This document shows, piece after piece, positions 10,148 through 20,371 of a stretch of 64,000 nucleotides of DNA. Made by a program: the position numbers and the translations under genes. The notes beneath the pieces are model-generated. The model was not told the DNA's origin. It saw nothing but the letters and a program-made list of their open reading frames with translations, and made no database searches. The number at the start of each line of letters is the position of its first letter. Positions within the stretch are counted from its first letter, which is position 1. Origin of the DNA: Haliclona indistincta (Eukaryota; Porifera; Demospongiae; Haplosclerida; Chalinidae); the NCBI GenBank assembly GCA_964017065.1, contig OZ024786.1, positions 14,171,764-14,235,763 of the forward strand, read 5' to 3'.

Positions 10148-11128
10148 ATGGCTGCTAGACTAGTCTGTCTACTGATCAGCTCTTACCTGCTGTTGGCTGG
10201 TGACTATCATGTAGTGAGTGGGTTCACTCCAGTCACCTACTCTTCTCAGAGCTCTATTGAATGCGGTCTACAAGATGACCAGTTGATGGAAGCACTCAAC
10301 AAGATCCATCAGGAGCTAGGTGCTCCAGGATGCAACCCTCCTCAAAACAGATCTTGTCAGGAGATTCTTTACTGCTTCCCATCAGCTCCCTCAGGCTACC
10401 ACGGGATACATATTCCCAATGGCTCACTAGTACAGGTCTACTGTGACATGGAGGGGACCAACTGTGGAGGACAAGGAGGCTGGATGAGAGTGGCCCATGT
10501 TAATATGTCACAGGATGGTGCCAGTTGCCCTCAAGTACTGACACAGAAGAACATTTCAGGACTGACTCTCTGTGGACAGAATGCTACTGGTTGTGAAGGA
10601 ACATTGTTCTCTGCACTAGGTCTCAGCTACTCACGAGTGTGTGGCCAGCTACGAGGATACCAGAATGGTGCACCTGATGCATTTATGCCTTACAACGACA
10701 ATAACAATCTTGAGGTTAATCAAGGCTATGTTGATGGTGCATCCATCACATATGGTACTACAGTAACTAAACATATTTGGACTTATGCTACTGGAATCTC
10801 TCTTAAACGTGATCCTTATGCCTCTTTGTGCCCTTGTAATACTAATAGTATGACTCAGGTTCCTCCCTATGTTGGTAGTGACTACTACTGTGAGACTGGT
10901 TATAATAATTTTACATTTCTTCATGAATTCCATCCCAATGATCCTCTGTGGGATGGGCAGCAGTGTGTTGGTGAGGAGGCTCCCTGCTGTGATCACCCCA
11001 ACATGCCATGGTTCATCAAGACACTCGGTGAGACCACCACTGAGGATATTCAGCTGAGACTGTGCATTGATCAACCAACTACTGATGAGGAGACTCTACT
11101 GCAGTTGATTGAACTATATGTATCCTGA
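10148..11128 (+). CDS. Secreted fibrinogen-like/variable-loop protein, copy 3
   Basis: 326 aa, first residues MAARLVCLL. Two to three residues shorter than most because SSTAECGHSDPLQDD is replaced by SSIECGLQDD. Differences in the otherwise constant half: HGIHIPNG for HEIRVPNG, CPQVL for CPQGL, and KNISG (an added sequon). Loops: NGAPDAFMPYNDNNNLEVNQ, ISLKRDPYASLCPC (one Cys of the pair lost), YNNFTFLHEFHPNDP. Also VGEEAPCCDHP. Tail IDQPTTDEETLLQLIELYVS. Loops 1-3 are nearly the same as in copy 5 (16347), so these two are closest relatives in the C-terminal half despite different leaders. AATAAA at 11261. Confidence 0.93.
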   Translation: MAARLVCLLISSYLLLAGDYHVVSGFTPVTYSSQSSIECGLQDDQLMEALNKIHQELGAPGCNPPQNRSCQEILYCFPSAPSGYHGIHIPNGSLVQVYCDMEGTNCGGQGGWMRVAHVNMSQDGASCPQVLTQKNISGLTLCGQNATGCEGTLFSALGLSYSRVCGQLRGYQNGAPDAFMPYNDNNNLEVNQGYVDGASITYGTTVTKHIWTYATGISLKRDPYASLCPCNTNSMTQVPPYVGSDYYCETGYNNFTFLHEFHPNDPLWDGQQCVGEEAPCCDHPNMPWFIKTLGETTTEDIQLRLCIDQPTTDEETLLQLIELYVS

Positions 11129-12591
11129 CACATTACTTCAGTCATGTATGATTGATTCTATGTTTGCATAATAGTATTCAGTAAAGTTAACATCTGGTAT
11201 CGACTTGTTAGCGACAGTGGTATGTAGGAATGATCGAGATAGCGGCTACAATGGGCTGTAAATAAACTATTGCATGTATCTTTGCAATATTGAATACTTA
11301 GTGGAGTTTAACAATCTTATCATGCGCTCAAGCACTTGCAAGAAGTCCATTAATGTTACTAACATTGCCTGTTCATTGTTGTAAATCAATATGGCGACTC
11401 TCACCGATTGACACATTCTAGATCTTCACAGTCTTGACATTTCTCGAAACTTGAGGCATTTAGTATTCAGTGGTGATCTCACTGATGATCCACGGCATGT
11501 TGGGGTGAGTACAGCAGGGAGATTCACCACTGCCGTCCATCCCACAGAGGATCATAATCATAAATAGCCATGTCACAGTACAAGGTCACTTGAGGTCAGA
11601 CAGTTGTCATTTGTAGTAGAACAAGTAAACACTGAACTAAACATAGAAATGCAGACACCTGTTTTTGATTGCAATACCTGTACATGACTGAACCTTAAGG
11701 ATGGAATTTATGTTTAAAATCAATAAATTCACAGCAGTAGTCACTACCAACATAGGGAGGAACCTGAGCTATCTATAAGGACACTAACAGGAAGGACAAA
11801 GATCATGTTGAAGAGAGATTCCAGTAGAGTAAGTCCAAATATGTTTAGATACTGTAGTACCATATGTGATAGATGCTCCATCAACATAGCCTTGATTAAC
11901 CTGAAGATTGAGAGTGGAGGCTCCCTGCTGTACTCACCCCAACATACCGTGGTTCATCAAGACAATCAGTGAGACGATATTCAGCTGAGACTGTGTAACA
12001 ATAATAGCTGAGCAGAGATAGAGTCTAGTTGCAGCAGAAGATACTCGAAAGAAGGTCCGCTTCAAAAAGTTATTGGCGGTTACAAAATATAATAAATCTA
12101 CAAATTTTTCAATAATAGCACGTATTCATTTTCTTAAATTTGCGATACAGCTTTGAGTACTATTTTTTTAGCAATTATAATGTCATCACTAAATTTTAAA
12201 ATTAGTACCTGCTAATAATAGTAACACTAAGGGTTGGAGTATAGAGCTATGTGATATTTTAGGAATAATGAGCTCTTAGCACAAAGACAAAAATTATTAT
12301 AGAAGTGGAGAGGAAGGTCTGCAGTTGAAAGCAAAAGTTGAATGATGTGTGCAATTGAACTGATGAAGAAACAATGTCCCTCTCACTGGGGATTACCATT
12401 GCAGCTTATAGTAGTCAACTAACTTATCATTCCTTGTACATAGAGTATTCCTCTGTAGAAGGTCTCAGTACATGTCGCATACCTTCTATAGAACTTTATG
12501 GATGTAATATCTGCCTTTGAGTCTCAAACTTCATGTCATGTTATGTTTCCTCATGTTATAACACATTGATTTCTTGTATAAAGCAAGTGTA
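11129..12591. repeat. Duplicated spacer block, copy I
   Basis: About 1.45 kb that recurs at 14833-16277 and 17334-18790, and in part at 26555-26970. It starts at the gene stop (GACACATTACTTCAGTCATG), carries the inverted gene scraps annotated separately, and runs into class A upstream sequence. Order and spacing are kept in all three blocks, so gene and spacer were duplicated together as a ~3-kb unit. Confidence 0.85.
11471..12006. pseudogene. Scrambled array-gene fragments (two minus, one plus)
   Basis: 11471-11555 on the minus strand matches the DPLWDG..CCTHPNMPW region. 11728-11911 on the minus strand matches from NLQVNQGYVDG through ISLKRD to VPPYVGSDYYC. 11914-12006 on the plus strand matches VEAPCCTHPNMPWFIKT to RLCNN. 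All are broken by indels and stops. The minus pieces resemble the loops of the 10148/16347 type most. The inverted arrangement is kept in the two other spacer blocks. Confidence 0.85.
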
Positions 12592-12595
12592 TTAA

Positions 12596-13195
12596 CCCTT
12601 TAACCCCTAATGACGCCTTTTGGCGTCATAATTGACTCCACCTACTCTAGACGTCATAACTAGTGTGAAAAGTGCTCTAGAAAGGTCAAATCAAGTTTAA
12701 TTGCTAATTAACTGAAAAAACCCACTGTTTTTCGACGCGCCCTCCCCACTAAACCATATAGAACACAGGACGGGGGGATTTTTAAAGGGGGGTGTCCCCC
12801 CTTTAACCCGGGGTTCGAAGGGGCGGAGCCCCTCGCCGCTTTCCGCATTTTTGGGGCTTCAGGGTGCCCGGAAATGCATACTTTGGCATAGAATATGGTC
12901 TAAACTGTGCTGTTTGCTCACCTGGACACCACCAGGTTTTTGTATCAGTCACCAGGGCTAAAGAAAGACCAAAATTGGCTGAAAAATGACGAGGACGCAG
13001 CACTTAAGTGGCTTCAGTTCCGAAGTGGGAGTGGCCAACTCAGACTTTAGTACATGGTCGTAAACTTTGACATGCCAGGAAAAAACAGTGCTAGTTTGGA
13101 ACAGCTAGCGTACTGCATGGTGTAGAAAATCGCAAGACAAACTGTCAGCTTAGAGGAAGTCAAATTTTCGTCAAAATAATTCAGTAATTAAAGGG
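12596..13195. mobile_element. 600-bp TTAA-type non-autonomous element, copy I
   Basis: Left end CCCTTTAACCCCTAATG preceded by TTAA (12592-12595); right end AGTAATTAAAGGG followed by CTAA (one substitution from TTAA). The same terminal pair, in opposite orientation, bounds the element at 62003-62594. Just inside one end is a short hairpin (GACGCC TTTT GGCGTC). No transposase. TTAA target and CCC termini fit piggyBac-like MITEs (inference). Confidence 0.8.
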
Positions 13196-13836
13196 CTAAG
13201 ATGACGGTTACCAGTTTAAGCTAATTAATATTCACAGAATAATAAACGTATGTAGCAGCAAAAGGAAGCATGCTATAACGTTGTGCAGACCATCATTCGA
13301 TGCGCCTGGTCTCCAAAAGTAAAACAAGCAAGCAGCAGATCGAACGTGCTGCCTGGTAGCGGGTAAAACAAATGCGACTAATAAACGCATTTTCTTGCGC
13401 CAATATTCCAGGATAGGTATGGAGTTGAAAGCAAAAGTTTAATGATGTGTGCAATTGAACGGATGAAGAAACAACGTCCCTCTCACTGGGTATTAGAATT
13501 TTTGTTTGTCCCAATGATGTCCGCCTTAGAGGGGCTCCACTGTATAGAACCTCAGGAATGTAATATCTGCCTTTGACTCTCAAACTTCATGACATGCATG
13601 TTCATGTATTACTTATGGATCCATTGCAGCTTATAGTAGTCATATTAAATTTCTCAGTAGAAGGTTAGGTACATCTCGCATACCTTCTATAGAACTTTAT
13701 GGATGTAATATCTGCCTTTGAGTCTCAAACTTCATGTCATGTTCATGTTTCCTCATGTTATAACACATACATTTCTTGCATAAATTAAGTGTAGTCGACT
13801 TGTTCACCAGAAAAGTGGAAAGTGTGAGAGGAGACT
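13196..13836 (+). promoter_or_regulatory. Spacer and class A leader before copy 4
   Basis: 13196-13400 has nothing recognisable. 13410-13600 repeats the class A block, interrupted at ~13494-13555 by a segment containing TGTCCGCCTTAGAGGGG whose relative occurs at ~40360-40380. 13620-13836 repeats the block again, ending in TTCACCAGAAAAGTGGAAAG and GAGGAGACT before the ATG. The upstream region is therefore partly duplicated in tandem. Confidence 0.5.
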
Positions 13837-14832
13837 ATGGCTACTAAACTAGTCTGTCTACTGATCAGCTCTTACCTGCTGTTGGCTGGTGACTATCATG
13901 TAGTGAGTGGGTTCACTCCAGTCACCTACTCTTCTCAGAGTTCTACTGCAGAATGTGGTCACAGTGACCCTCTACAAGATGACCAGTTGATGGAAGCACT
14001 CAGCAAGATCCATCAGGAGCTACGTCCTCCAGGATGCAACCCTCCACGAAACAGATCTTGTCAGGAGATTCTCTACTGCTTCCCATCAGCTCCCTCAGGC
14101 TACCACGAGATACGTGTTCCCAATGGCTCACTAGTACAGGTCTACTGTGACATGGAGGGGACCAACTGTGGAGGAAAAGGAGGCTGGATGAGAGTGGCTC
14201 ATGTTAATATGTCACAGGATGGTGCCAGTTGCCCTCAAGGACTGACACAGAAGACCATGTCAGGACTGACTCTCTGTGGACAGAGTGCTACTGGTTGTGA
14301 AGGAACATTGTTCTCTGCACTAGGTCTCAGCTACTCACGAGTGTGTGGTCAGCTACGAGGATACCAGTTTGGTAGAACTGATGCATTTAACTTTTACAAC
14401 AACAATAATAATCTTCAGGTTAATCAAGACTATGTTGATGGAGCATCCATCACATATGGTACTACAGAATCTAAACACATCTGGACATATGCTACAGGAC
14501 AGTCTCTTAGTAATGCTTGCAGTGCTTGTCTATGTCCCTGCAATACTGGTAGTACTGCTGTAGTTCCTCCCTATGTTGGCAGTGACTACTACTGTGAGAC
14601 TGGTAGGAATGCTGCTAAAGGGTCTACTGAATTCTTTCCCAATGATCCTCTGTGGGATGGGCAGCAGTGTGTTGGTGTGGAGGCTCCCTGCTGTACTCAT
14701 CCCAACATGCCATGGTTCATCAAGACACTCGGTGAGACCACCACTGAGGATATTCAGCTGAGACTGTGTATTAATCAACCAACTACTGATGAGGAAACCC
14801 TACTGCCGTTGATTGAACTGTATGTATACTGA
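13837..14832 (+). CDS. Secreted fibrinogen-like/variable-loop protein, copy 4
   Basis: 331 aa, class A leader. The constant half is standard except RPPGC for GPPGC and GGKGGW for GGQGGW. Loops: RTDAFNFYNNNNNLQVNQ (Asn run coded mainly by AAC/AAT), QSLSNACSACLCPC (full C-x2-C pair), RNAAKGSTEFFPNDP. Tail INQPTTDEETLLPLIELYVY; the Pro in LLPLI replaces the usual Gln. Loops are nearly identical to copy 8 (33537) and close to copy 11 (56000), but the tail and 3' flank are of the 10148/16347 type: a mosaic. AATAAA at 14962. Confidence 0.93.
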   Translation: MATKLVCLLISSYLLLAGDYHVVSGFTPVTYSSQSSTAECGHSDPLQDDQLMEALSKIHQELRPPGCNPPRNRSCQEILYCFPSAPSGYHEIRVPNGSLVQVYCDMEGTNCGGKGGWMRVAHVNMSQDGASCPQGLTQKTMSGLTLCGQSATGCEGTLFSALGLSYSRVCGQLRGYQFGRTDAFNFYNNNNNLQVNQDYVDGASITYGTTESKHIWTYATGQSLSNACSACLCPCNTGSTAVVPPYVGSDYYCETGRNAAKGSTEFFPNDPLWDGQQCVGVEAPCCTHPNMPWFIKTLGETTTEDIQLRLCINQPTTDEETLLPLIELYVY

Positions 14833-16277
14833 CACATTACTTCAGTCATGTATGATTGATTCCATGTTTGTATAGTATTCAGTAAAGTTAACATCTGGTA
14901 TCAACTTGTTAGCGACAGTGGTATGTAGGAATGATCGAGATAGCAGCTACAATGGGCTGTAAATAAACTATTGCATGTATCTTTGCTATATTGAATACCT
15001 AGTGGGGTTTAACCATCTTATCATATGCTCAAGCACTTGCAAGAAGTCCATTAGTGTCACTGACATTGCCTGCTCATTGTTGTAAATCAATATGGCGACT
15101 CTCACCGATCGACACAGTCCAGATCTTCACAGTCTTGACATATATCGAAACTTGAGACATTTAGTATTCAGTGGTGATCTCACTGATGATCCAGGCATGT
15201 CGGGGTGAGTACAGCAGGGAGATTCACCACTGCTGTCCATCCCACAGAGCATCATAATCATAAATAGCCATGTCACAGTACAAGGTCACTTGAGGTCAGA
15301 CAGTTGTCATTTGTAGTAGAACAAGTAAACACTAAACTAAACATAGAAATGCAGACACCTGTTTTTGATTGCAATACCTGTACATGACTGAACCTTAAGG
15401 ATGGAATTTATGTTGAAATTCAATAAATTCACAGTAGTAGTCACTACCAACATAGGGAGGAACCTGAGCTATCTATAAGGACACAAACAGGAAGGACAAA
15501 GATCATGTTGAAGAGAGATTCCAGTAGAGTAAGTCCAAATATGTTTAGATACTGTAGTACCATATGTGATAGATGCTCCATCAACATAGCCTTGATTAAC
15601 CTGAAGATTGAGAGAGGAGGCTCCCTGCTGTACTCACCCTAAACATGCCACGGTTCATTAAGACACTCGGTGAGACGATATCAACTTAGACAGTGTAACA
15701 ATAATAGCTGAGAGGAGATAGAGTCTAGCTCCAGCAGAAGATACTCGAAAGAAGGACAGCTTCAAAAAGTTATTGGCGATAACAAACTTTATCGAATCTA
15801 CAAAATTTTTCAATAATAGCACGTATTCATTTTCTTAAATTTGCGATACAGCTTTGAGTACTATTTTTTAGCAATTATAATGTCATCACTAAAATTTAAA
15901 ATTAGTACCTGCTAATAATAGTAACACTAAGGATTGGAGTATAGAGCTAGTTGATATTATTTTTAGGAATAATGAACTCTTAGCACAAAGACAAAAATTA
16001 TTATAGAAGTGGAGAGGAAGGTCTGCAGTTGAAAGCAAAAGTTGAATGATGTGTGCAATTGAACTGATGAAGAAACAATGTCTCTCTCACTGGGTAATAC
16101 CGTTGTAGCTTATAGTAGTCAAGTAACTTATCATTCCTTGTGCATGGAGTATTTCTCAGTAGAAGGTCTCAGTACATGTCGCATACCTTCTATGGAACTA
16201 TATGGATGTAATATCTGCCTTTGAGTCTCACACTTCATGTCATGTCATGTTTCCTCATGTTATAATACATAAATTTA
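14833..16277. repeat. Duplicated spacer block, copy II
   Basis: Aligns with 11129-12591 over its whole length, but lacks the 600-bp TTAA element that follows copy I, so that insertion came after the duplication or into one unit only. The distal part (from ~15960) is class A upstream sequence of the 16347 gene. Confidence 0.85.
15171..15708. pseudogene. Scrambled array-gene fragments, block II
   Basis: Minus 15171-15256 (DPLWDG to NMPW), minus 15428-15611 (NLQVNQ to GSDYYC), plus 15616-15708 (VEAPCC to RLC). Same order, orientation and breakpoints as at 11471-12006, with a few extra substitutions. No usable frame. Confidence 0.85.
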
Positions 16278-16346
16278 TTGAATAAATTAAGTGTAGTCGA
16301 TTATTTTGCTGACCAGAAAAGTGGAAAGAGAGAGACAGAGGAGACT

Positions 16347-17333
16347 ATGGCTACTAAACTAGTCTGTCTACTGATCAGCTCTTACCTGCTGTTGGCTGGT
16401 CACTATCATGTAGTGAGTGGGTTCACTCCAGTCACCTACTCTTCTCAGAGCTCTACTGAAGAATGTGGTCTTGAAGATAACAAGTTGATGGAAGCGCTCA
16501 GTAAGATCCATCAGGAGCTAGGTCCTCCAGGATGCAACCCTCCTCGAAACAGATCTTGTCAGGAGATTCTCTACTGCTTCCCATCAGCTCCCTCAGGCTA
16601 CCACGAGATACGTGTTCCCAATGGCTCACTAGTACAGGTCTACTGTGACATGGAGGGGACCAACTGTGGAGGACAAGGAGGCTGGATGAGAGTGGCCCAT
16701 GTTAATATGTCACAGGATGGTGCCAGTTGCCCTCAAGGACTGATACAGAAGACCAGGTCAGGACTGACTCTCTGTGGACAAAGTGTCAATGGTTGTCAAG
16801 GAACGTTGTTCTCTGCACTAGGTCTCAGCTACTCACGAGTGTGTGGCCAGCTACGAGGATACCAGAACGGTGCACCAGATGCATTTATGCCTTACAACGA
16901 TAATAACAATCTTCAGGTTAATCAAGGCTATGTTGATGGAGCATCTATCACATATGGTACTATAGTATCTAAACATATTTGGACTTACGCTACTGGAATC
17001 TCTCTTAAACGTGATCCTTGTCCTGCCTGTTTGTGTCCTTGTAATACTAATAGTATGGCTCAGGTTCCTCCCTATGTTGGTAGTGACTACTACTGTGAGA
17101 CTGGTTATAATAATTTTATATTTCTTCATGAATTCTTTCCCAATGATCCTCTGTGGGATGGGCAGCAGTGTGTTGGTGTGGAGGCTCCCTGCTGTACTCA
17201 CCCCAACATGCCATGGTTCATCAAGACACTCAGTGAGACCACCACTGAGGATATTCAGCTGAGACTGTGCATTGATCAACCAACTACTGATGAGGAGACT
17301 CTACTGCAGTTGATTGAACTATATGTATACTGA
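16347..17333 (+). CDS. Secreted fibrinogen-like/variable-loop protein, copy 5
   Basis: 328 aa, class A leader with a slightly longer purine box (GAGAGACAGAGGAGACT). The ATG at 16347 is the family start. Linker unusual: STEECGLEDNKLMEALSKIH. Others: GHYHVV, GLIQKTRSG, SVNGCQGT, TLSETTTED. Loops: NGAPDAFMPYNDNNNLQVNQ, ISLKRDPCPACLCPC (both Cys present, unlike copy 3), YNNFIFLHEFFPNDP. Tail IDQPTTDEETLLQLIELYVY. The 5' half is a class A type while loops are those of copy 3. The poly(A) word seen after copies 3 and 4 is altered here to AACAAA. Confidence 0.93.
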   Translation: MATKLVCLLISSYLLLAGHYHVVSGFTPVTYSSQSSTEECGLEDNKLMEALSKIHQELGPPGCNPPRNRSCQEILYCFPSAPSGYHEIRVPNGSLVQVYCDMEGTNCGGQGGWMRVAHVNMSQDGASCPQGLIQKTRSGLTLCGQSVNGCQGTLFSALGLSYSRVCGQLRGYQNGAPDAFMPYNDNNNLQVNQGYVDGASITYGTIVSKHIWTYATGISLKRDPCPACLCPCNTNSMAQVPPYVGSDYYCETGYNNFIFLHEFFPNDPLWDGQQCVGVEAPCCTHPNMPWFIKTLSETTTEDIQLRLCIDQPTTDEETLLQLIELYVY

Positions 17334-18790
17334 CACGTTACTTCAGTCATGTATGATTGATTCCCTGTTTGCATAATAGTATTCAGTAAAGTTAACATCT
17401 GGTATCAACTTGTTAGCGACAGTGGTATGTAGGAATGATCGAGATAGCAGCTGCAATGGGCTGTAAACAAACTATTGCATGTATCTTTGCTATATTGAAT
17501 ACCTAGTGGGGTTTAACCATCTTATCATGCGCTCAAGCACTTCCAAGAAGTCCATTAGTGTCACTGACATTGCCTGCTCATTGTTGTAAATCAATATGGC
17601 GACTCTCACCGATCGACACATTCTAGATCTTCACAGTCTTGACATTTATCGAAAGTTGAGACATTTAGTATTCAGTGGTGATCTCACTGATGATCCAGGC
17701 ATGTTGGGGTGAGTACAGCAGGGAGATTCACCACTGCTGTCCATCCCACAGAGCATCATAATCATAAATAGCCATGTCACAGTACAAGGAAACTTGAGGT
17801 CAGACAGTTGTCATTTGTAGAAGAACAAGTAAGCACTGAACTAAACATAAAAATGCAGACACCTGTTTTTGATTGCAATACCTGTACATGACTGAACCTA
17901 AAATTTAATGATGGAATTTATGTTTAAAATCAATAAATAAATTCACAGTAGTAGTCACTACCAACATAGGTAGGAGCCTGAACTATCTATTAGTATTACA
18001 AGGACACGTCAAAGATCATGTTGAAGAGAGATTCCAGTAGCGTAAGTCCAAATATGTTTAGATACTGTAGTACCATATGTGATAGATGCTCCATCAACAT
18101 AACCTTGATTAACCTGAAGATTGAGAGTGGAGGCTCCCTGCTGTACTCACCCCAACATGCCATGGTTCATCAAGACACTCAGTGAGACGATATTCAGCTG
18201 AGACTGTGTAACAATAATAGCTGAGAGGAGATAGAGTCTAGCTGCAGCAGAAGATACTCGAAAGAAGGACAGCTTCAAAAAGTTATTGGCGGTTACAAAC
18301 TTTAACAAATCTACAAAATTTTTCAATAATAGCACGTATTCATTTTCTTAAATTTGCGATACAGCTTTGAGTACTATTTTTTTAGCAATTATAATGTCAT
18401 CACTAAATTTTAAAATTAGTACCTGCTAATAATAGTAACACTAAGGGTTGGAGTATAGAGCTATGTGATATTTTAGGAATAATGAGCTCTTAGCACAAAG
18501 ACAAAAATTATTATAGAAGTGGAGAGGAAGGTCTGCAGTTGAAAGCAAAAGTTGAATGATATGTGCACTTGAACTGATGAAGAAACAATGTCCCTCTCAC
18601 TGGGTATTACCAATGCAGCTTATAGTAGTCAAGTAACTTATCATTCCTTGTGCATAGAGTATTTCTCAGTAGAAGGTCTCAGTACATGACTCATACCTTC
18701 TATGGAACTATATGGATGTAATATCTGCCTTTGAGTCTCACACTTCATGTCATGTCATGTTTCCTCAAGTTTTAACACATACATTTCTTC
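17334..18790. repeat. Duplicated spacer block, copy III
   Basis: Third copy of the 1.45-kb spacer. It ends at ~18790, where it does not lead into a gene; instead a further partial class A block (18805-19384) follows, so one gene appears to have been lost between the two upstream copies. Confidence 0.8.
17675..18217. pseudogene. Scrambled array-gene fragments, block III
   Basis: Minus 17675-17758, minus 17941-18124, plus 18126-18217, matching the same three gene portions as in blocks I and II. The plus piece keeps CCCCAACATGCCATGGTTC intact. No usable frame. Confidence 0.85.
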
Positions 18791-18804
18791 AATAAATGAA
18801 GTGT

Positions 18805-19384
18805 ATTCCCAGTTGCAAATTAACAACAATTTTGGTAACAAACTGGTTAAAATATATGACACAAAATTGAACTTCTGATAAGATAGCCATGAGCTGAGAT
18901 AGAGTCTAATTGCAGCAGAAGATACTTGAAAGAATGATAAAAAGGTCAGATTCAAAAACTTAACAAATCTATAAAAATTTTAATTTGCACATAATCACTT
19001 TTCTTAAAGTCGCAATACAATTTGGTTATAAGGTCATCGCCAACATCTAACATTAGTATCTGTAACACAAAGGGTTGGAGTTGATATCTTTAGGAATAAT
19101 GTAGATCTTAGAACAAGGACATTATTACATATTATAGAAGTGGATAGGATAGGTCTGGAGTTGAAAGCAAAAGTTCAATGATACAACTGATATTCATTTC
19201 TCAGTAGAAGGTCTCAGTACATGTCACATACCTTCTATAGAACTATATGGATGTAATATCTGCCTTTGAGTCTCAAACTTCATATCATGTTCATGTTTCC
19301 TCATGTTATAACACATACATTTCTTGCATAAATTAAGTGTAGTCGACTTGTTCACCAGAAAAGTGGAAAGACAAAGAGGAGACT
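18805..19384 (+). promoter_or_regulatory. Second class A upstream block before copy 6
   Basis: 18805-19150 aligns with ~21700-22100 upstream of the 22288 gene (GTTACAAACTGGTTAAAAT, GACACAAAATTGAACTT, GCCATGAGCTGA). 19190-19384 is the proximal class A leader with GTAGTCGACTTGTTCACC and a purine box AGACAAAGAGGAGACT. Role inferred. Confidence 0.5.
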
Positions 19385-20371
19385 ATGGCTACTAAACTAG
19401 TCTGTCTATTGATCAGCTCTTACCTGCTGTTGGCTGGTGACTATCATGTAGTGAGTGGGTTCACTCCAGTCACCTACTCTTCTCAGAGCTCTACTGCAGA
19501 ATGTGGTCACAGTGACCCTCTACAAGATGACCAGTTGATGGCAGTAATCAATCAGGTCCGTCAACGGCTAGGTCCTCCAGGATGCAACCCTCCTCGAAAC
19601 AGATCTTGTCAAGACATTCTCCACTGCTTCCCATCAGCTCCCTCAGGCTACCACGAGATACGTGTTCCCAATGGCTCACTAGCACAGGTCTACTGTGACA
19701 TGGAGGGGACCAACTGTGGAGGACAAGGAGGCTGGATGAGAGTGGCCCATGTTAATATGTCACAGGATGGTGCCAGTTGCCCTCAAGGACTGACACAGAA
19801 GACCAGGTCAGGACTGACTCTCTGTGGACAGAATGCCAATGGTTGTGAAGGAACATTGTTCTCTGCACTAGGTCTCAGCTACTCACGAGTGTGTGGACAG
19901 TTACGAGGATACCAGTTTGGTACAACTAATGCATTTACTCCTAATGTCCCAATAAGAAATGATTATGTTGATGGAGCATCCATCACATATGGTACTGCAC
20001 CACTCAAACACATCTGGACATATGCTACTGGTAATACTATTAGTCATGCTTGCAGTAATTGTCTATGTCCCTGCAATACTGGTAATACTGTTCAAGCTCC
20101 TCCTTTTGTTGGCAGTGACTACTACTGTGAGACTGGTAACAATGCTGCTGGTTCACCTACACCTGGTGATTTCTTTCCCAATGATCCTCTGTGGGATGGG
20201 CAGCAGTGTGTTGGTGCAGAGGCTCCCTGCTGTACTCGCCCCAACATGCCATGGTTCATCAAGACACTCGGTGAGACCACCACTGAGGATATTCAGCTGA
20301 GACTGTGCATCGACAATGGAATTTCTAATGAAGAAACTCTACTGCAGTTAATATCATTGTATGTATATTAG
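19385..20371 (+). CDS. Secreted fibrinogen-like/variable-loop protein, copy 6
   Basis: 328 aa, class A leader but with the MAVINQVRQRLGPPGC linker and CQDILHC, the combination otherwise found in copy 8 (33537). SLAQVYC replaces SLVQVYC. Loops: TTNAFTPNVPIRND (a short loop 1 like copy 1), NTISHACSNCLCPC, NNAAGSPTPGDFFPNDP (longest loop 3). VQAPPF and GAEAPCCTRP are unique. Tail IDNGISNEETLLQLISLYVY with the TAGTGACAAGACCATAAC 3' flank shared with 33537 and 56000. AATAAA at 20426. Confidence 0.93.
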   Translation: MATKLVCLLISSYLLLAGDYHVVSGFTPVTYSSQSSTAECGHSDPLQDDQLMAVINQVRQRLGPPGCNPPRNRSCQDILHCFPSAPSGYHEIRVPNGSLAQVYCDMEGTNCGGQGGWMRVAHVNMSQDGASCPQGLTQKTRSGLTLCGQNANGCEGTLFSALGLSYSRVCGQLRGYQFGTTNAFTPNVPIRNDYVDGASITYGTAPLKHIWTYATGNTISHACSNCLCPCNTGNTVQAPPFVGSDYYCETGNNAAGSPTPGDFFPNDPLWDGQQCVGAEAPCCTRPNMPWFIKTLGETTTEDIQLRLCIDNGISNEETLLQLISLYVY